Below, in pieces: positions 17,834 to 26,584 of a DNA stretch of 46,832 nt; positions within the stretch are counted from its first letter, which is position 1; each line of letters starts with the position of its first letter. Source of the stretch: Oligoflexia bacterium (GTDB lineage: Bacteria > Bdellovibrionota > UBA1018 > CAIPTA01). The notes beneath the pieces were generated by a model. The model searched no databases, was not told the origin of the DNA, and worked only from the letters and a program-made list of their open reading frames with translations. The translations under genes were made by a program, and so were the position numbers. The DNA is taken from the NCBI GenBank assembly GCA_023954355.1, contig JAMLID010000026.1, positions 1 to 46,832 of the forward strand, written 5' to 3'.

Positions 17834-17893
17834 AAATAATTGCTCCTTAGTATTGATGCAAAAAAACATGAACTGAATTCTATCTCAGTTATA

Positions 17894-17934
17894 AGAATAC
17901 GCAACAGCTGAAAACTACGCTATGATTCAAATCA
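17894..17934 (-). promoter_or_regulatory. Fnr/Dnr-type promoter of the nirK operon
   Basis: Box TGAT-TCAA-ATCA at 17923-17934, within ATGAT/ATCAT arms. On the minus strand a -10 hexamer TATTCT (17899-17894) lies where a class II site at -41.5 requires, giving a start near 17887 and a leader of about 54 nt to the nirK ATG. Confidence 0.75.
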
Positions 17935-17991
17935 TATCGCTCTATGCGGCAAAAAATCGGGATTAAGACAATATTAATGTACGTAAAGCTA

Positions 17992-19827
17992 CTATCCTCG
18001 AATACTTTCTAGTAGGCTTAAATATAATCCATTTATTAAATGGGTACAAAATTGTTTTTTTCCCGTAACTATTTCGAACTGACCAAACATATGCCTAAGT
18101 GAATATAAAGACGCATCAGAAAATACAATTGTTCTGGTATAAATACCTTCTTTTTTACACTCCAATAAGGCCTGTCGAACATCTTCTTGCCCATGCCTTC
18201 CCTCATAAGGATCTAAATCCGTTGGTTTGGCATCAGTTATTAATATTAAAAGTTTTCTCCTGTTGTTTTGCCGAACAAGTTTTTCCTTCGCGTGCCGAAT
18301 AGAGGGACCTAATCGCGTATATCCATTTGGAACGAGCCCCCACGCATTAGAGTAAAAATTCTTCCAATTTTCCGTAAAATCTTTGAGAACATTATATGAA
18401 ATATACTTTCTTGTTGCGCTATTTGTGCTCGCTATGTGTATATTTGGAAGCCACTCTTCTAATAGAAGACCAGCAATTCCTATTGATTCGCGAATTAGGT
18501 CAATCACTTTGATTCCTTGAACATAAGTGTCAGTCGAATAAGACGTGTCAGCTAAAATTCCAACCGCTAAATCTGTTGTTCTCCTTATTTTATTTGCATA
18601 TATTTTAGGATATCCAATAGGTTTTTCTATAACATTCCTTATAAGTTGATCTATATCTAACTCACTTCCGTCTAACTGACGCCCTTTCCAAATCGGCTCG
18701 TTGGTAATAGTTCGTATGATTTTTTTCCAGATAAGAATTTCTCTGCCATACTTATTTAATAAATAATCTTTTTCTTGAATTTCGACTCGGCAACTTTTTT
18801 CTTCCACTACTCTACAATGGCCTTGCCAGTATCTTTTTTGCGAAATACTCCACTCTGGATACCAATATTCTTTTAAATTAGTGCTCGCACTCTCCGTCAT
18901 TGCACCAGTTATTATAAAGCTCGGGCGATCTTGCTCTATCATCGATTTTGCCACACCCTCCGTGGTGCAGCTATTTAACTCCAACTCATCTAGCGCATTT
19001 GAATGCTCATGTAACTCATCGTCTCCAGAAGATATTTTATTTGCACCGTCATAGTCGTCTAGAGTCTCCAATTTTTCAAAACTATGCATAACCGGATTTA
19101 TTTTTTTTTCCTGACTATCGTTATTTTTAATCTTATTTTCTTTTAATCCCTTTTTTAGGCCATTTTTTGATTCTCTATGTATAGAGTTTTGATAAGTTTC
19201 TTCAGCTTTATCTATTTGCATTTTTCTACACGGCATGGGTACGGTTGCATGTAAAAACGATGGCGGTACATTATTTTTTTTAAAGAGGTTTAATTTTATT
19301 TCCGCCAACTCAGTTAAAAATTCCGAATCTATAGACCTGCTTGCGATACCCTCTTCCCAAACTGAGTACAACCAATGATTTTTATCTCTTTTGCTTAAAT
19401 GAGATTTAAATTCTTTAATAATTTTATTTTCCCATGACTCGAATTTAGGGAACCTATAGTCAAGCCATTGATTTATTTTTCCCATACTGCTTAAAGTAAC
19501 TAATCTGGGATGTATTTTTTCTCTTTTATCTAAATGGAGCGAGATTTTGCAATTGTATGAACCTATAGACTTCAATACTAAAAGTTTCACTAAATTCAAA
19601 TTTGTTTGATAACTGCTTGTCCAAAACGCAACTCTAGGTATTTGTAGCTCTTGATTGATAAAACCTACATCATAGAGACTAGGTCCAATACTGGTTACCT
19701 TAAAATTTGAAAATACATTTACATATCCCTCTAGTTCATCTCTTATTTTAAAATAATCAATTGCCCCCTCTTTACGCAAGTTGCGCTCTTTAGAATTTTT
19801 CCAAAATTGTTTGAAAACCTTCTCCAT
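17992..19827 (-). CDS. norD: NorD, VWA-domain activator of nitric oxide reductase
   Basis: 611 aa. The C-terminal ~210 residues form a von Willebrand A domain with MIDAS DTSYS in ILADTSYSTDTYV. The middle (about 190-290) is a polar, low-complexity charged linker. NorD with the AAA ATPase NorQ forms a MoxR/VWA chaperone pair that inserts non-haem iron (FeB) into NorB. It is the last gene of the nor operon, downstream of norQ. Length matches the family. Cytoplasmic. Confidence 0.92.
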   Translation of the reverse strand: MEKVFKQFWKNSKERNLRKEGAIDYFKIRDELEGYVNVFSNFKVTSIGPSLYDVGFINQELQIPRVAFWTSSYQTNLNLVKLLVLKSIGSYNCKISLHLDKREKIHPRLVTLSSMGKINQWLDYRFPKFESWENKIIKEFKSHLSKRDKNHWLYSVWEEGIASRSIDSEFLTELAEIKLNLFKKNNVPPSFLHATVPMPCRKMQIDKAEETYQNSIHRESKNGLKKGLKENKIKNNDSQEKKINPVMHSFEKLETLDDYDGANKISSGDDELHEHSNALDELELNSCTTEGVAKSMIEQDRPSFIITGAMTESASTNLKEYWYPEWSISQKRYWQGHCRVVEEKSCRVEIQEKDYLLNKYGREILIWKKIIRTITNEPIWKGRQLDGSELDIDQLIRNVIEKPIGYPKIYANKIRRTTDLAVGILADTSYSTDTYVQGIKVIDLIRESIGIAGLLLEEWLPNIHIASTNSATRKYISYNVLKDFTENWKNFYSNAWGLVPNGYTRLGPSIRHAKEKLVRQNNRRKLLILITDAKPTDLDPYEGRHGQEDVRQALLECKKEGIYTRTIVFSDASLYSLRHMFGQFEIVTGKKQFCTHLINGLYLSLLESIRG

Positions 19828-19912
19828 CTAGTCTGATCTCATATGTTCAATGTGATTTCTCTTGTAAAACTCCATGAAGTCTAATCTTTTAATGAAAGGC
19901 CTTGTACCAAAA

Positions 19913-20698
19913 CTAAATATATAAATTGATAAATTCTTTGATCGCATTAGTGATATGTAGATCATCAGATAGAGACTCGGCAATAGCCAAATGACAAGCA
20001 ACCCGTTGATTTATTCCTGCAGCCATCAGCTTTGACGCGTGAATAAGTAATCGAGTAGATACTGTTTCATCTAATTGGATGTCTTTATTTTCTCGAATTC
20101 TTTGTGCTAATTTAACTAAATTTGCGCACTCTTTGATTGCTAGTCCGGATTGATTTGAAATAACCTCAACTTCCTTTTCAAAAGTAAGGTAATCTAAGGA
20201 TAGCGCCACAAATCGCTGTTTAGTAGAAGGTTTAATTCCTTTCAAAGATTTTTGGTATTGCGGATTATAGCTTGCAACCAACATAAATTCTTTCTGTGCC
20301 CTCACTGTTTCGTTTGTTTTATCTAAGTATACTTCTCTGCGATGATCTGATAGAGGGTGCAGAGCGACTACGACATCCTCTCTCGCTTCTGCAAACTCGT
20401 CTAAATATAAAATAGCAGAATCTTTCACGGCTCTTACCACTGGTCCATCTTGCCAGATTGTCGCACCATTTAAAAACAAAAATCGCCCTAAGAGATCCGC
20501 TGCATTCGTGTCTTCATTGCAAGACACTTTTATTATAGGTCGATTTAACTTATCCGCCATGTACTCTACAAAATGACTTTTACCGCAACCAGTTGGGCCC
20601 TTGAGCAAAAGAGGAACTTGATTATGAAAGCAAGACTCAAAGATTTTGATTTCGTTCTTATTTTCATAATAGGTAGACTTAGCTACATGAGACTTCAT
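19913..20698 (-). CDS. norQ: NorQ/CbbQ-type MoxR AAA+ ATPase
   Basis: 261 aa. Walker A GPTGCGKS (34-41), Walker B ILYLDEF (about 95-101) and arginine-finger/sensor region SLKGIKPSTKQRF. The ATG overlaps the norB stop (ATGA). NorQ works with NorD to mature NorB. Length and motifs are typical. Confidence 0.93.
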   Translation of the reverse strand: MKSHVAKSTYYENKNEIKIFESCFHNQVPLLLKGPTGCGKSHFVEYMADKLNRPIIKVSCNEDTNAADLLGRFLFLNGATIWQDGPVVRAVKDSAILYLDEFAEAREDVVVALHPLSDHRREVYLDKTNETVRAQKEFMLVASYNPQYQKSLKGIKPSTKQRFVALSLDYLTFEKEVEVISNQSGLAIKECANLVKLAQRIRENKDIQLDETVSTRLLIHASKLMAAGINQRVACHLAIAESLSDDLHITNAIKEFINLYI

Positions 20699-22032
20699 AC
20701 AACTCTGCCTTCAACCTCGCCCGATGGACCACCAAAACGAATGAAATTCCACACAAATGCAATAATTCCCAATGTAAATAAGGAAGCTGCCAACACTAGA
20801 CCTAAAAAATGAACTTCAATTTCTTTCTGAACTAAAAGAAAATCTAATCCCATTTTTCTCTCTAAATATACTTGTGCCACACCAGCGATACCAAATGCGA
20901 TTGTCATTGCAGTCATGCCAATATTCGAAGTCCAAAAAGCAAAAATACTTGCCTTAGAATCTTGTAGTTTTCGGCCAGTTAACAACGGCATAGCATATGT
21001 TATTAAGCCTAAAACAAGGCTAGCATAGGCTCCCCAAAAAGCCATATGCCCGTGCATTGCCGTCACTAATGTCCCATGCGTATACATATTCACTTGAGGT
21101 AGGGTATGAGCAAAGCCCAAAAAACCAGCTCCTACAAAGGACATTATTGCTGTGCCCAGGGTCCACAATAGCGCAGCCCTATTGTCGATGATTTTATTTC
21201 CTTTACGAGCCATAGCAATCGCATAAATAGCCATCCCAAGAAATGCCAAAGGCTCTAGTGCACTGAATACCCCTCCGACCATTAACCAATATCGTGGGGT
21301 GCCAATATAATAATAATGGTGACCTGTTCCAAGAATGCCACTCAGAAAAGTGAATCCCACAATTATATATAACCATTTCTCTATAATTTCCCTGTCCACG
21401 CCCGTTAGCTTAATCAATAGGAAACAAAGAATAGCTCCCATAATTAACTCCCAAACACCCTCTACCCAAAGATGCACTACCCACCATCGCCAATAAGAGT
21501 CGTGCGTCTGATGATCTGTCTCGATCATTCCTGGTAGATACAATAGCGCAGCTGTTAGTAAACCAAAAAATAATACTAAGCTAGTTGTAGTGTACTTTTT
21601 ACCCCTCCAAATAGTCCCACCAATCAACCCAATAAAAAGTAAAACATCCACAACAACAAGATAGTCTAAGGGTCTTGGAATCTCCAAAAACTTGCGTCCC
21701 TCCCACCATTGAAAATGAAATCCTATAATCGCGGTTATCCCTACCACGACAAATGCTATAAGCTGAACATAGGCCCATTTCACAGATAGAATTTCTCTTT
21801 CGGCTTCTTCAGGAATTATGTAATAAGCGGCACCCATAAATCCAGAAAGCAACCACATTACAAGCAAATTTGTATGAGTCGCACGAGCAACATTAAATGG
21901 AATAATATTATGCAAACCGTCATATCCCATATGAGCAAAACCCATAATAAAGCCATAGACTAACTGCAGACTAAACAGCAACATACTGACAGCAAAGAAC
22001 CAATAGGCAACTTTTTGTGATTGAAATTTCAC
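20695..22032 (-). CDS. norB: Cytochrome-c-type nitric oxide reductase large subunit
   Basis: 445 aa, 12 transmembrane helices, haem-copper oxidase superfamily. Family blocks: HTNLLVMWLL, DSYWRWWVVHLWVEGVWE (haem b3/FeB helix VI region with Glu), GHHYYYIGTP, and the double-His region THGTLVTAMHGHMAF. It reduces two NO to N2O in the membrane, with electrons from NorC. GTG start at 22032 overlapping the norC stop (TAGTG) with a GGGGGA Shine-Dalgarno. No N-terminal cytochrome/quinol domain, so it is the cNor type. Confidence 0.95.
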   Translation of the reverse strand: MKFQSQKVAYWFFAVSMLLFSLQLVYGFIMGFAHMGYDGLHNIIPFNVARATHTNLLVMWLLSGFMGAAYYIIPEEAEREILSVKWAYVQLIAFVVVGITAIIGFHFQWWEGRKFLEIPRPLDYLVVVDVLLFIGLIGGTIWRGKKYTTTSLVLFFGLLTAALLYLPGMIETDHQTHDSYWRWWVVHLWVEGVWELIMGAILCFLLIKLTGVDREIIEKWLYIIVGFTFLSGILGTGHHYYYIGTPRYWLMVGGVFSALEPLAFLGMAIYAIAMARKGNKIIDNRAALLWTLGTAIMSFVGAGFLGFAHTLPQVNMYTHGTLVTAMHGHMAFWGAYASLVLGLITYAMPLLTGRKLQDSKASIFAFWTSNIGMTAMTIAFGIAGVAQVYLERKMGLDFLLVQKEIEVHFLGLVLAASLFTLGIIAFVWNFIRFGGPSGEVEGRVV

Positions 22033-22742
22033 TATTCCCCCTCTTTTAATGTAGACAAAAACGCAGCTAATTCATTTATCTCTTCTTGCGACAACGGAAG
22101 CTTTGGCATCTTTGAGTCTGGCTTTATCGCCAGAGGATCTTTTAGCCATTTCTCAAGATAAGAGCGTTCAAATTTACTTCCAATCCCATCCAATGCAGGC
22201 CCCACCGCTCCACCCTCTCCCCTAAGTGCATGACAAGCCACACACATTTGATTGAATACATTTGGACGATCTGAGCTTTTAACAATACTTTGACCACCAC
22301 TAGATGCTGATGGAGAGGCAATTTTCACTAAATCTGGTTTAGGTGGAAATCCATTTAAATCCATAGTCCCCACCCATTTCAAAAAGGCTGTTAGATCACT
22401 TATTTCTTGATCTGATAATTGATAATTTGTCATCTTTCTTTCTCCAGGATACATGGCTTCTGGATCTTTCAACATTGCGCGAATAAATGCTTCGCCTCGC
22501 CTTTCAAACACCTTTGTAAGCTCGGGTGCATAGTAGGCCCCTTCTCCCATAATAGTGTGACAACCCATGCAATTTTTTTTATCAAAAAGATGCTTCCCCC
22601 GAATCACCTCAGGTGTCAATCCACTAGAATTTGTTTGGTCTGGGATTCTTTGAAACGTATCCACTGTTAAACCGATAAATATAGCTGAAAATGCTGCCGT
22701 ACCAATTAAAAAAAATGCCTTTGCTTGCGATTTAGATAACAC
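22032..22742 (-). CDS. norC: NorC with a second, C-terminal cytochrome c domain
   Basis: 236 aa against about 150 for normal NorC. An N-terminal membrane anchor (about 9-28) is followed by haem site CMGCH (58-62) with Met in MTNYQLS. A linker (about 135-160) leads to a second cytochrome c domain, CVACH (167-171) with Met in KMPKLP. The first domain is the NorC electron-entry subunit of cNor. The second may replace a soluble cytochrome donor or accept electrons from HiPIP or NirK. GTG start at 22742 with GGGAG 8 nt upstream. Confidence 0.92.
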   Translation of the reverse strand: MLSKSQAKAFFLIGTAAFSAIFIGLTVDTFQRIPDQTNSSGLTPEVIRGKHLFDKKNCMGCHTIMGEGAYYAPELTKVFERRGEAFIRAMLKDPEAMYPGERKMTNYQLSDQEISDLTAFLKWVGTMDLNGFPPKPDLVKIASPSASSGGQSIVKSSDRPNVFNQMCVACHALRGEGGAVGPALDGIGSKFERSYLEKWLKDPLAIKPDSKMPKLPLSQEEINELAAFLSTLKEGE

Positions 22743-22782
22743 TAAAAAGCTCCCTTCTTTTTATAAACCAATGGTGACTACA

Positions 22783-23079
22783 TTACTTTGACTTTGCACT
22801 TGAACCACCGCCACACATTCCACAACACCCTATATGTTCTTCCTTATAAGCATCAGACTTCTCCACATTCAACTCCCATAGATCACCACTCACCTTGTCC
22901 GTACTCCAATTTACGTTAGGAATAGCAGCGTCTTGTAGTAAGAGTTCTAACTCTTTTGGGTTTTGCTCACAAACGAAACGAAATTTTTCTCCCGTCTTTA
23001 GGCCTTCTATCATAGAAAATAAAAGCGCAGTTTTGTATTCACCCTCAAATGCACGCACTTGCACTACTGTTTGCTTCAC
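22783..23079 (-). CDS. DUF2249-domain protein, first gene of the nor operon
   Basis: 98 aa from GTG 23079. An ATG at 23094 is in frame but overlaps the GGAGGG that serves as the Shine-Dalgarno for the GTG, and lies only about 9 nt from the predicted transcription start, so the GTG is preferred. The fold pattern (EGEYKTALLFSMIEGLKTGEKFRFVCEQNPKEL in pieces) matches DUF2249, a TusA-like small domain often found in denitrification and NO-response loci. The C-terminus carries CCGMCGGG, a possible metal site. Role unknown; perhaps iron or NO handling for NorB. Confidence 0.75.
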   Translation of the reverse strand: MKQTVVQVRAFEGEYKTALLFSMIEGLKTGEKFRFVCEQNPKELELLLQDAAIPNVNWSTDKVSGDLWELNVEKSDAYKEEHIGCCGMCGGGSSAKSK

Positions 23080-23109
23080 AAAAAATCCCTCCATAAAGTG
23101 TATCTAAAA

Positions 23110-23150
23110 ATTCTATTGCGATTTTTTTTTCACTAATATGATTGGGATCA
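23110..23150 (-). promoter_or_regulatory. Fnr/Dnr-type promoter of the nor operon
   Basis: Box TGAT-TGGG-ATCA at 23139-23150. A -10 hexamer TAGAAT (minus strand, 23115-23110) lies at the spacing of a class II Fnr-type promoter, start about 23103. The geometry matches that of the nirK promoter. Confidence 0.75.
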
Positions 23151-23358
23151 TAATTTAAACGACTTTTTTAGAGCAATACCCAAATACAATATTCATGTCG
23201 GTAGCGGCTATGTGGCTTATGCTTTTACGGCTTTCAGCAACAGTTAATTAAAAAAAGCATATAGCGCGATCAATACTATCGGTGGCAATAAAAACCGTAA
23301 CATACCGAACACCAACAACAATATTCATCGCACAATTTAATGAAGTACTACCCAATCT
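23151..23358. other. Intergenic between nor promoter and HiPIP gene
   Basis: About 210 bp. It holds a TATGCTTTT ... AAAAGCATA inverted pair (about 23218 and 23256), which may end HiPIP transcription. Nothing else was seen. Confidence 0.35.
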
Positions 23359-23715
23359 CTACGGCTTTTTCACCCAACTCATACACCAGGCTTTACCTTT
23401 CACAGAATTTTTCGGCATAATCATACATTTACCCGTCTCGTTGTCATTGGCTCCAGAAACTTTAGTATATAGCTGACAATTATTACAGTACTGACTGTTG
23501 CGTTCTTTCTTCTTACGATCCGCGCATTGCTTTGTTGGTTTATCAGCATTCTCACAATATTTTAAATTTTTTGCCATTGGGTCATCTTCTTTGATGAGAG
23601 GCAGACCATCAGCAGCTCTGGCAGAAAACGAATTTCCTCCCAGCTGGTGTGCTAAAGGTATGGCTACCGCTGATATAGTTGTCCATTTGATAAAATCTCT
23701 TCGATTCAATTTCAT
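23359..23715 (-). CDS. High-potential iron-sulfur protein (HiPIP), Tat-exported
   Basis: 118 aa, ATG 23715 behind GGAGG. A Tat signal RRDFIKW (5-11) is followed by a hydrophobic stretch and ARA cleavage at about 33-35. The mature part has the four HiPIP cysteines, Cys77, Cys80, Cys97 and Cys111, in YCNNC, GKC and AWC, which bind one 4Fe-4S cluster. HiPIPs are soluble periplasmic electron carriers. Placed between the nor operon and an Fnr-type box, it is a likely donor to NirK or NorC. Confidence 0.92.
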   Translation of the reverse strand: MKLNRRDFIKWTTISAVAIPLAHQLGGNSFSARAADGLPLIKEDDPMAKNLKYCENADKPTKQCADRKKKERNSQYCNNCQLYTKVSGANDNETGKCMIMPKNSVKGKAWCMSWVKKP

Positions 23716-23746
23716 ATATCCTCCAAAAATTAACGTGTGTAATAGC

Positions 23747-23789
23747 AGGATACATCCGAAGTAAAAAAACTCAACCTGATCTAGATCAT
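23747..23789. promoter_or_regulatory. Fnr/Dnr-type box between HiPIP and tryptophanase genes
   Basis: CTGAT-CTAG-ATCAT at 23776-23789, a perfect palindrome, 61 bp from the HiPIP ATG and 85 bp from the tnaA GTG. On the minus side TATCCT (23752-23747) is at -10 spacing; on the plus side only weak hexamers are seen. HiPIP control is the stronger case. Confidence 0.7.
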
Positions 23790-23873
23790 ATACTTAGAAA
23801 GTTGAAAAATGTCAGTATTACGTGGGATTTCGTCTTCGCAACAAGCAAATAAAAACCCTCGTAAGGAGAACTA

Positions 23874-25274
23874 GTGTCATCTATTCGAAACAATAAGCCA
23901 GTGTTTGAGCCCTTTAAGATTAAATGCGTAGAACCTATTCCCATAACTACTATAGAAGAAAGACAAAAAGTTCTTAGTCGCTCATATTACAATTTATTTC
24001 AGGTACCTTCAAATAAAGTAACCTTTGACTTTTTAACAGATAGTGGCACCAGCGCTATGTCTACAAAACAGTGGTCGGCCATGATGATGGGTGATGAATC
24101 TTATGCCGGCTCTGATAGTTTTTTTCGCTTCGAAAAAGCTATCCAACGAATCACTGATATAGAACATATCATTCCAACCCATCAAGGACGATCTGCTGAA
24201 GCACTTTTGTGTAAGGCAATTTTAAAGAAGGGAATGGCTGTTCTTGGAAATACTCAATTTGATACTACGCGCGCAAATATTGAATCTAGTGGTTGTGAAT
24301 CTGTAGATATTCCATGCGCCGAAGCACAAAACTCTCAAGCTGAGCACCCTTTTAAGGGGAACGTAGACTTACCTTTACTTGAAAAGATTTTAAAAGACAG
24401 ACACAAACAAGTTCCATTATTTATAATGACAGTTACCAATAATGCTGCAGGCGGCCAACCTGTCTCACTTGAAAACATTGTTAACACAAAAAAAATACTT
24501 CAAAAGTATAATATCCCGCTTTTTATTGATGCTGCAAGATTTGCCGAAAATGCTTATTTCATAAAAATGCGTGAGCCCGAATACAGGACGCATTCAATTC
24601 TAGAAATTACCAAAAAGATATTCTCTCACGCAGATGGTGTACTAATGAGCGCAAAAAAAGATACCTTTGCAAATATTGGAGGTTTTATTGCGCTTAGAGA
24701 TAACTCATTGTCTGACAAAATTAAAACGCTGATGGTTGTCACTGAAGGATTTCCTACCTATGGCGGCCTTAGTGGAAGAGACCTAGATGCTATCGCGGTT
24801 GGAATACATGAAATTATCGATGAAGAATATTTGAAGTATAGGATTCGTAGTATCGAGTATTTTGGAAAAGGTTTAGAGAAAATAGGATTTAAAATTGTAA
24901 AACCCCTTGGAGGCCATGCGGTATATATCGATGCGCTAGCTAGCTTTCCGCTCTTTGAAAAGCATTTTTATCCTGCCCATGCACTAAGTATAGCATTATA
25001 TGAGCGAATAGGAATTCGTGGAGTTGAGGTTGGATCTGTTATGCTTGGAAGAAAAAATGAACAGACGGGTTTAGAAGAGTATGCAGACAAAGAACTCTTA
25101 CGATTAGCTGTGCCACGTCGAGTGTATACACAAAGTCACATTGATTTTATTTTGGAAGAGGCTAATGATATATTTTGTGATTTGTCAAAAATGCCTGGCT
25201 ATCAAATTACTTACCAAGCAAAGTACCTTCGTCACTTCACTGCAAAATTTGCCCCCGTATCAAGGCGTATTTAG
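23874..25274 (+). CDS. tnaA: Tryptophanase (tryptophan indole-lyase)
   Basis: 466 aa, GTG start at 23874 with AAGGAG 5 nt upstream. PLP beta-eliminating lyase: LLTDSGT-like FLTDSGTSAM (53-62), IPTHQGRSAE (100-109), ARFAENAYFI (221-230), and Schiff-base Lys262 in SAKKD (259-263). The specificity region reads GVEVGSVMLGR (383-393); tyrosine phenol-lyases have an Arg there, tryptophanases a hydrophobic residue, so tryptophanase is favoured. Reaction: L-tryptophan to indole, pyruvate and ammonia. No TnaC leader or tnaB permease is next to it; an Fnr-type box lies upstream, so control is likely by oxygen or NO. Confidence 0.88.
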   Translation: MSSIRNNKPVFEPFKIKCVEPIPITTIEERQKVLSRSYYNLFQVPSNKVTFDFLTDSGTSAMSTKQWSAMMMGDESYAGSDSFFRFEKAIQRITDIEHIIPTHQGRSAEALLCKAILKKGMAVLGNTQFDTTRANIESSGCESVDIPCAEAQNSQAEHPFKGNVDLPLLEKILKDRHKQVPLFIMTVTNNAAGGQPVSLENIVNTKKILQKYNIPLFIDAARFAENAYFIKMREPEYRTHSILEITKKIFSHADGVLMSAKKDTFANIGGFIALRDNSLSDKIKTLMVVTEGFPTYGGLSGRDLDAIAVGIHEIIDEEYLKYRIRSIEYFGKGLEKIGFKIVKPLGGHAVYIDALASFPLFEKHFYPAHALSIALYERIGIRGVEVGSVMLGRKNEQTGLEEYADKELLRLAVPRRVYTQSHIDFILEEANDIFCDLSKMPGYQITYQAKYLRHFTAKFAPVSRRI

Positions 25275-25287
25275 AATTTTTAAACTT

Positions 25288-25412
25288 ATAGAGCCTATTG
25301 CCAAATTGCCAATTTCTGCGTTGGCCTCACAATTTCCCTGCTCCACTTCACTTTTTGCACATATTGCGATGCAATGCCTTGAACTTGCCTGATTTGGCGA
25401 CGACCTCTTATA
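25288..25412. repeat. 125-bp MITE-like element with terminal inverted repeats
   Basis: Ends read TATAGAG...GCCAAATTGCC on the left and, reverse-complemented, TATAAGAG...GCCAAATCAGGC on the right. The right end matches the Tn5-like element end at 36922 (GTCGCCAAATNAGGCAAG). It fills the gap between the convergent tnaA and radical SAM genes, and its end supplies the latter's stop codon. Confidence 0.6.
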
Positions 25413-26475
25413 GCGTCTGCAAAAAGTCCTCCCAGCTGATGGGCAATCTTTTTGCAGACTTAATTGCCTGAGAATATTTTTTTATAAAATCTTGATCTTC
25501 ACCGATCAAGCAAGTACTAGAATATTTCGAAAAAAAAGGAGCATCATTTGATTTCTCCCAAACAGTGAGTAAACTATCTCGAAATAGATTTCCAAAACTA
25601 ATAGGTATAAACGGGCAAGGCATAACATCACCATACTGTGAAATGTAAATAATTTCTTTCAGTGCACCACAACCTTTTTTAAACCAATTTGCGTCAAAAT
25701 CAGTTCTTAGATGTTTGTATTTATTTAGAAGCTCTTTAATTAAAGAAAAGTCGGCTTCTTTGAGTAAGCATTCAGTCTGACCTTGCCATTTACCAGTGGG
25801 TGCCGCATAGATAAGTAGCAAAAGCACACCAAGCTCACTACTTAGCTCAATTAACCTTAGAAAGCCCTTGCTACGAATGTTTTGGCTACCTATCGTACAT
25901 GCTAACATCACTTTGATATTTTCTTGCTTACAGAACTTAATCCCTTCCAGCGCCTTCTGCCAGGCAAGTTTGTGCCCCCTGAACTCATCATGTTCTTCCG
26001 GAAATCCACTATCTAAACTAATTGTGACGATATCCAAACCTAGTGATGCTAAGAGACGAAGTTTTTCTACTGTTATTAATGAACCATTAGATTTTATAGA
26101 AATCAAACACCTATTCTTTGGTAATGAAGACATAACTTTAACTGTGTCTTTCATCATAGCAAAGGGTTCTCCACCCTGAATTGAAAAACTGACAGCTCCA
26201 AGCGCTATGGCCTCTCTAGATATTCGCTCATAGTCAAATTTTGAAAGATGGTCTCGCCCCAATTCATATTGTCGGTCATACGCTTTTGCAAAACAATGTT
26301 GACAGCTTTGATTGCAAGTAAAATCAAGAGCAAAATCTACATATCTAAGTCTACGTTTTTTGAAAAGCATGATTTCTACCATTCTTTTTGTCAGGTAATA
26401 AATAAGTAAAGGTTTTCTCCATACGAAGGCATATCTCAAATTCCATCTGAAACGCGAAATCCTACTCATTATCAT
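25408..26475 (-). CDS. Radical SAM/SPASM-type protein
   Basis: 355 aa from ATG 26475, set by GGAGAG just upstream; the same frame continues upstream but would cross the promoter palindrome. The radical SAM cluster motif is CNQSCQHC (Cys54, Cys58, Cys61). Residues 50-260 fit the half-barrel (GGEPF at about 97-101). The C-terminal part has spaced cysteines (GCGALKE, MPCPF, STCLIG), as in SPASM or twitch auxiliary-cluster domains. The family modifies peptides, haem precursors or carbohydrates; the substrate cannot be assigned. Divergent from a Crp/Fnr gene and sharing its palindromic operator, so probably made under anoxia or NO. Confidence 0.75.
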   Translation of the reverse strand: MIMSRISRFRWNLRYAFVWRKPLLIYYLTKRMVEIMLFKKRRLRYVDFALDFTCNQSCQHCFAKAYDRQYELGRDHLSKFDYERISREAIALGAVSFSIQGGEPFAMMKDTVKVMSSLPKNRCLISIKSNGSLITVEKLRLLASLGLDIVTISLDSGFPEEHDEFRGHKLAWQKALEGIKFCKQENIKVMLACTIGSQNIRSKGFLRLIELSSELGVLLLLIYAAPTGKWQGQTECLLKEADFSLIKELLNKYKHLRTDFDANWFKKGCGALKEIIYISQYGDVMPCPFIPISFGNLFRDSLLTVWEKSNDAPFFSKYSSTCLIGEDQDFIKKYSQAIKSAKRLPISWEDFLQTL

Positions 26476-26530
26476 TTTCTCTCCACAATCTGAATGCCAG
26501 GTGCTTATTTTCAAGCTACTTTTATGAAAA

Positions 26531-26554
26531 TGATTATGACATACGTCATAATCA
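26531..26554. promoter_or_regulatory. 24-bp palindromic operator, TGAC-N4-GTCA core
   Basis: Arms TGATTATGAC and GTCATAATCA are perfectly complementary around ATAC. The core TGAC-ATAC-GTCA fits a Crp/Fnr-family site. It sits between the divergent radical SAM gene (start 26475) and the Crp/Fnr gene (start 26585), so autoregulation is likely. Confidence 0.75.
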
Positions 26555-26584
26555 CTAACTCTGAAGTATGAAAGTATTTTAATA

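Noticed and set aside
23790..23873. TnaC-type leader peptide upstream of tnaA
   Set aside because: The gap is too short and has no small ORF with the Trp/Pro spacing.
23874..25274. Tyrosine phenol-lyase instead of tryptophanase
   Set aside because: The specificity stretch reads GVEVGS, without the Arg that tyrosine phenol-lyases have there; the other blocks follow tryptophanase.
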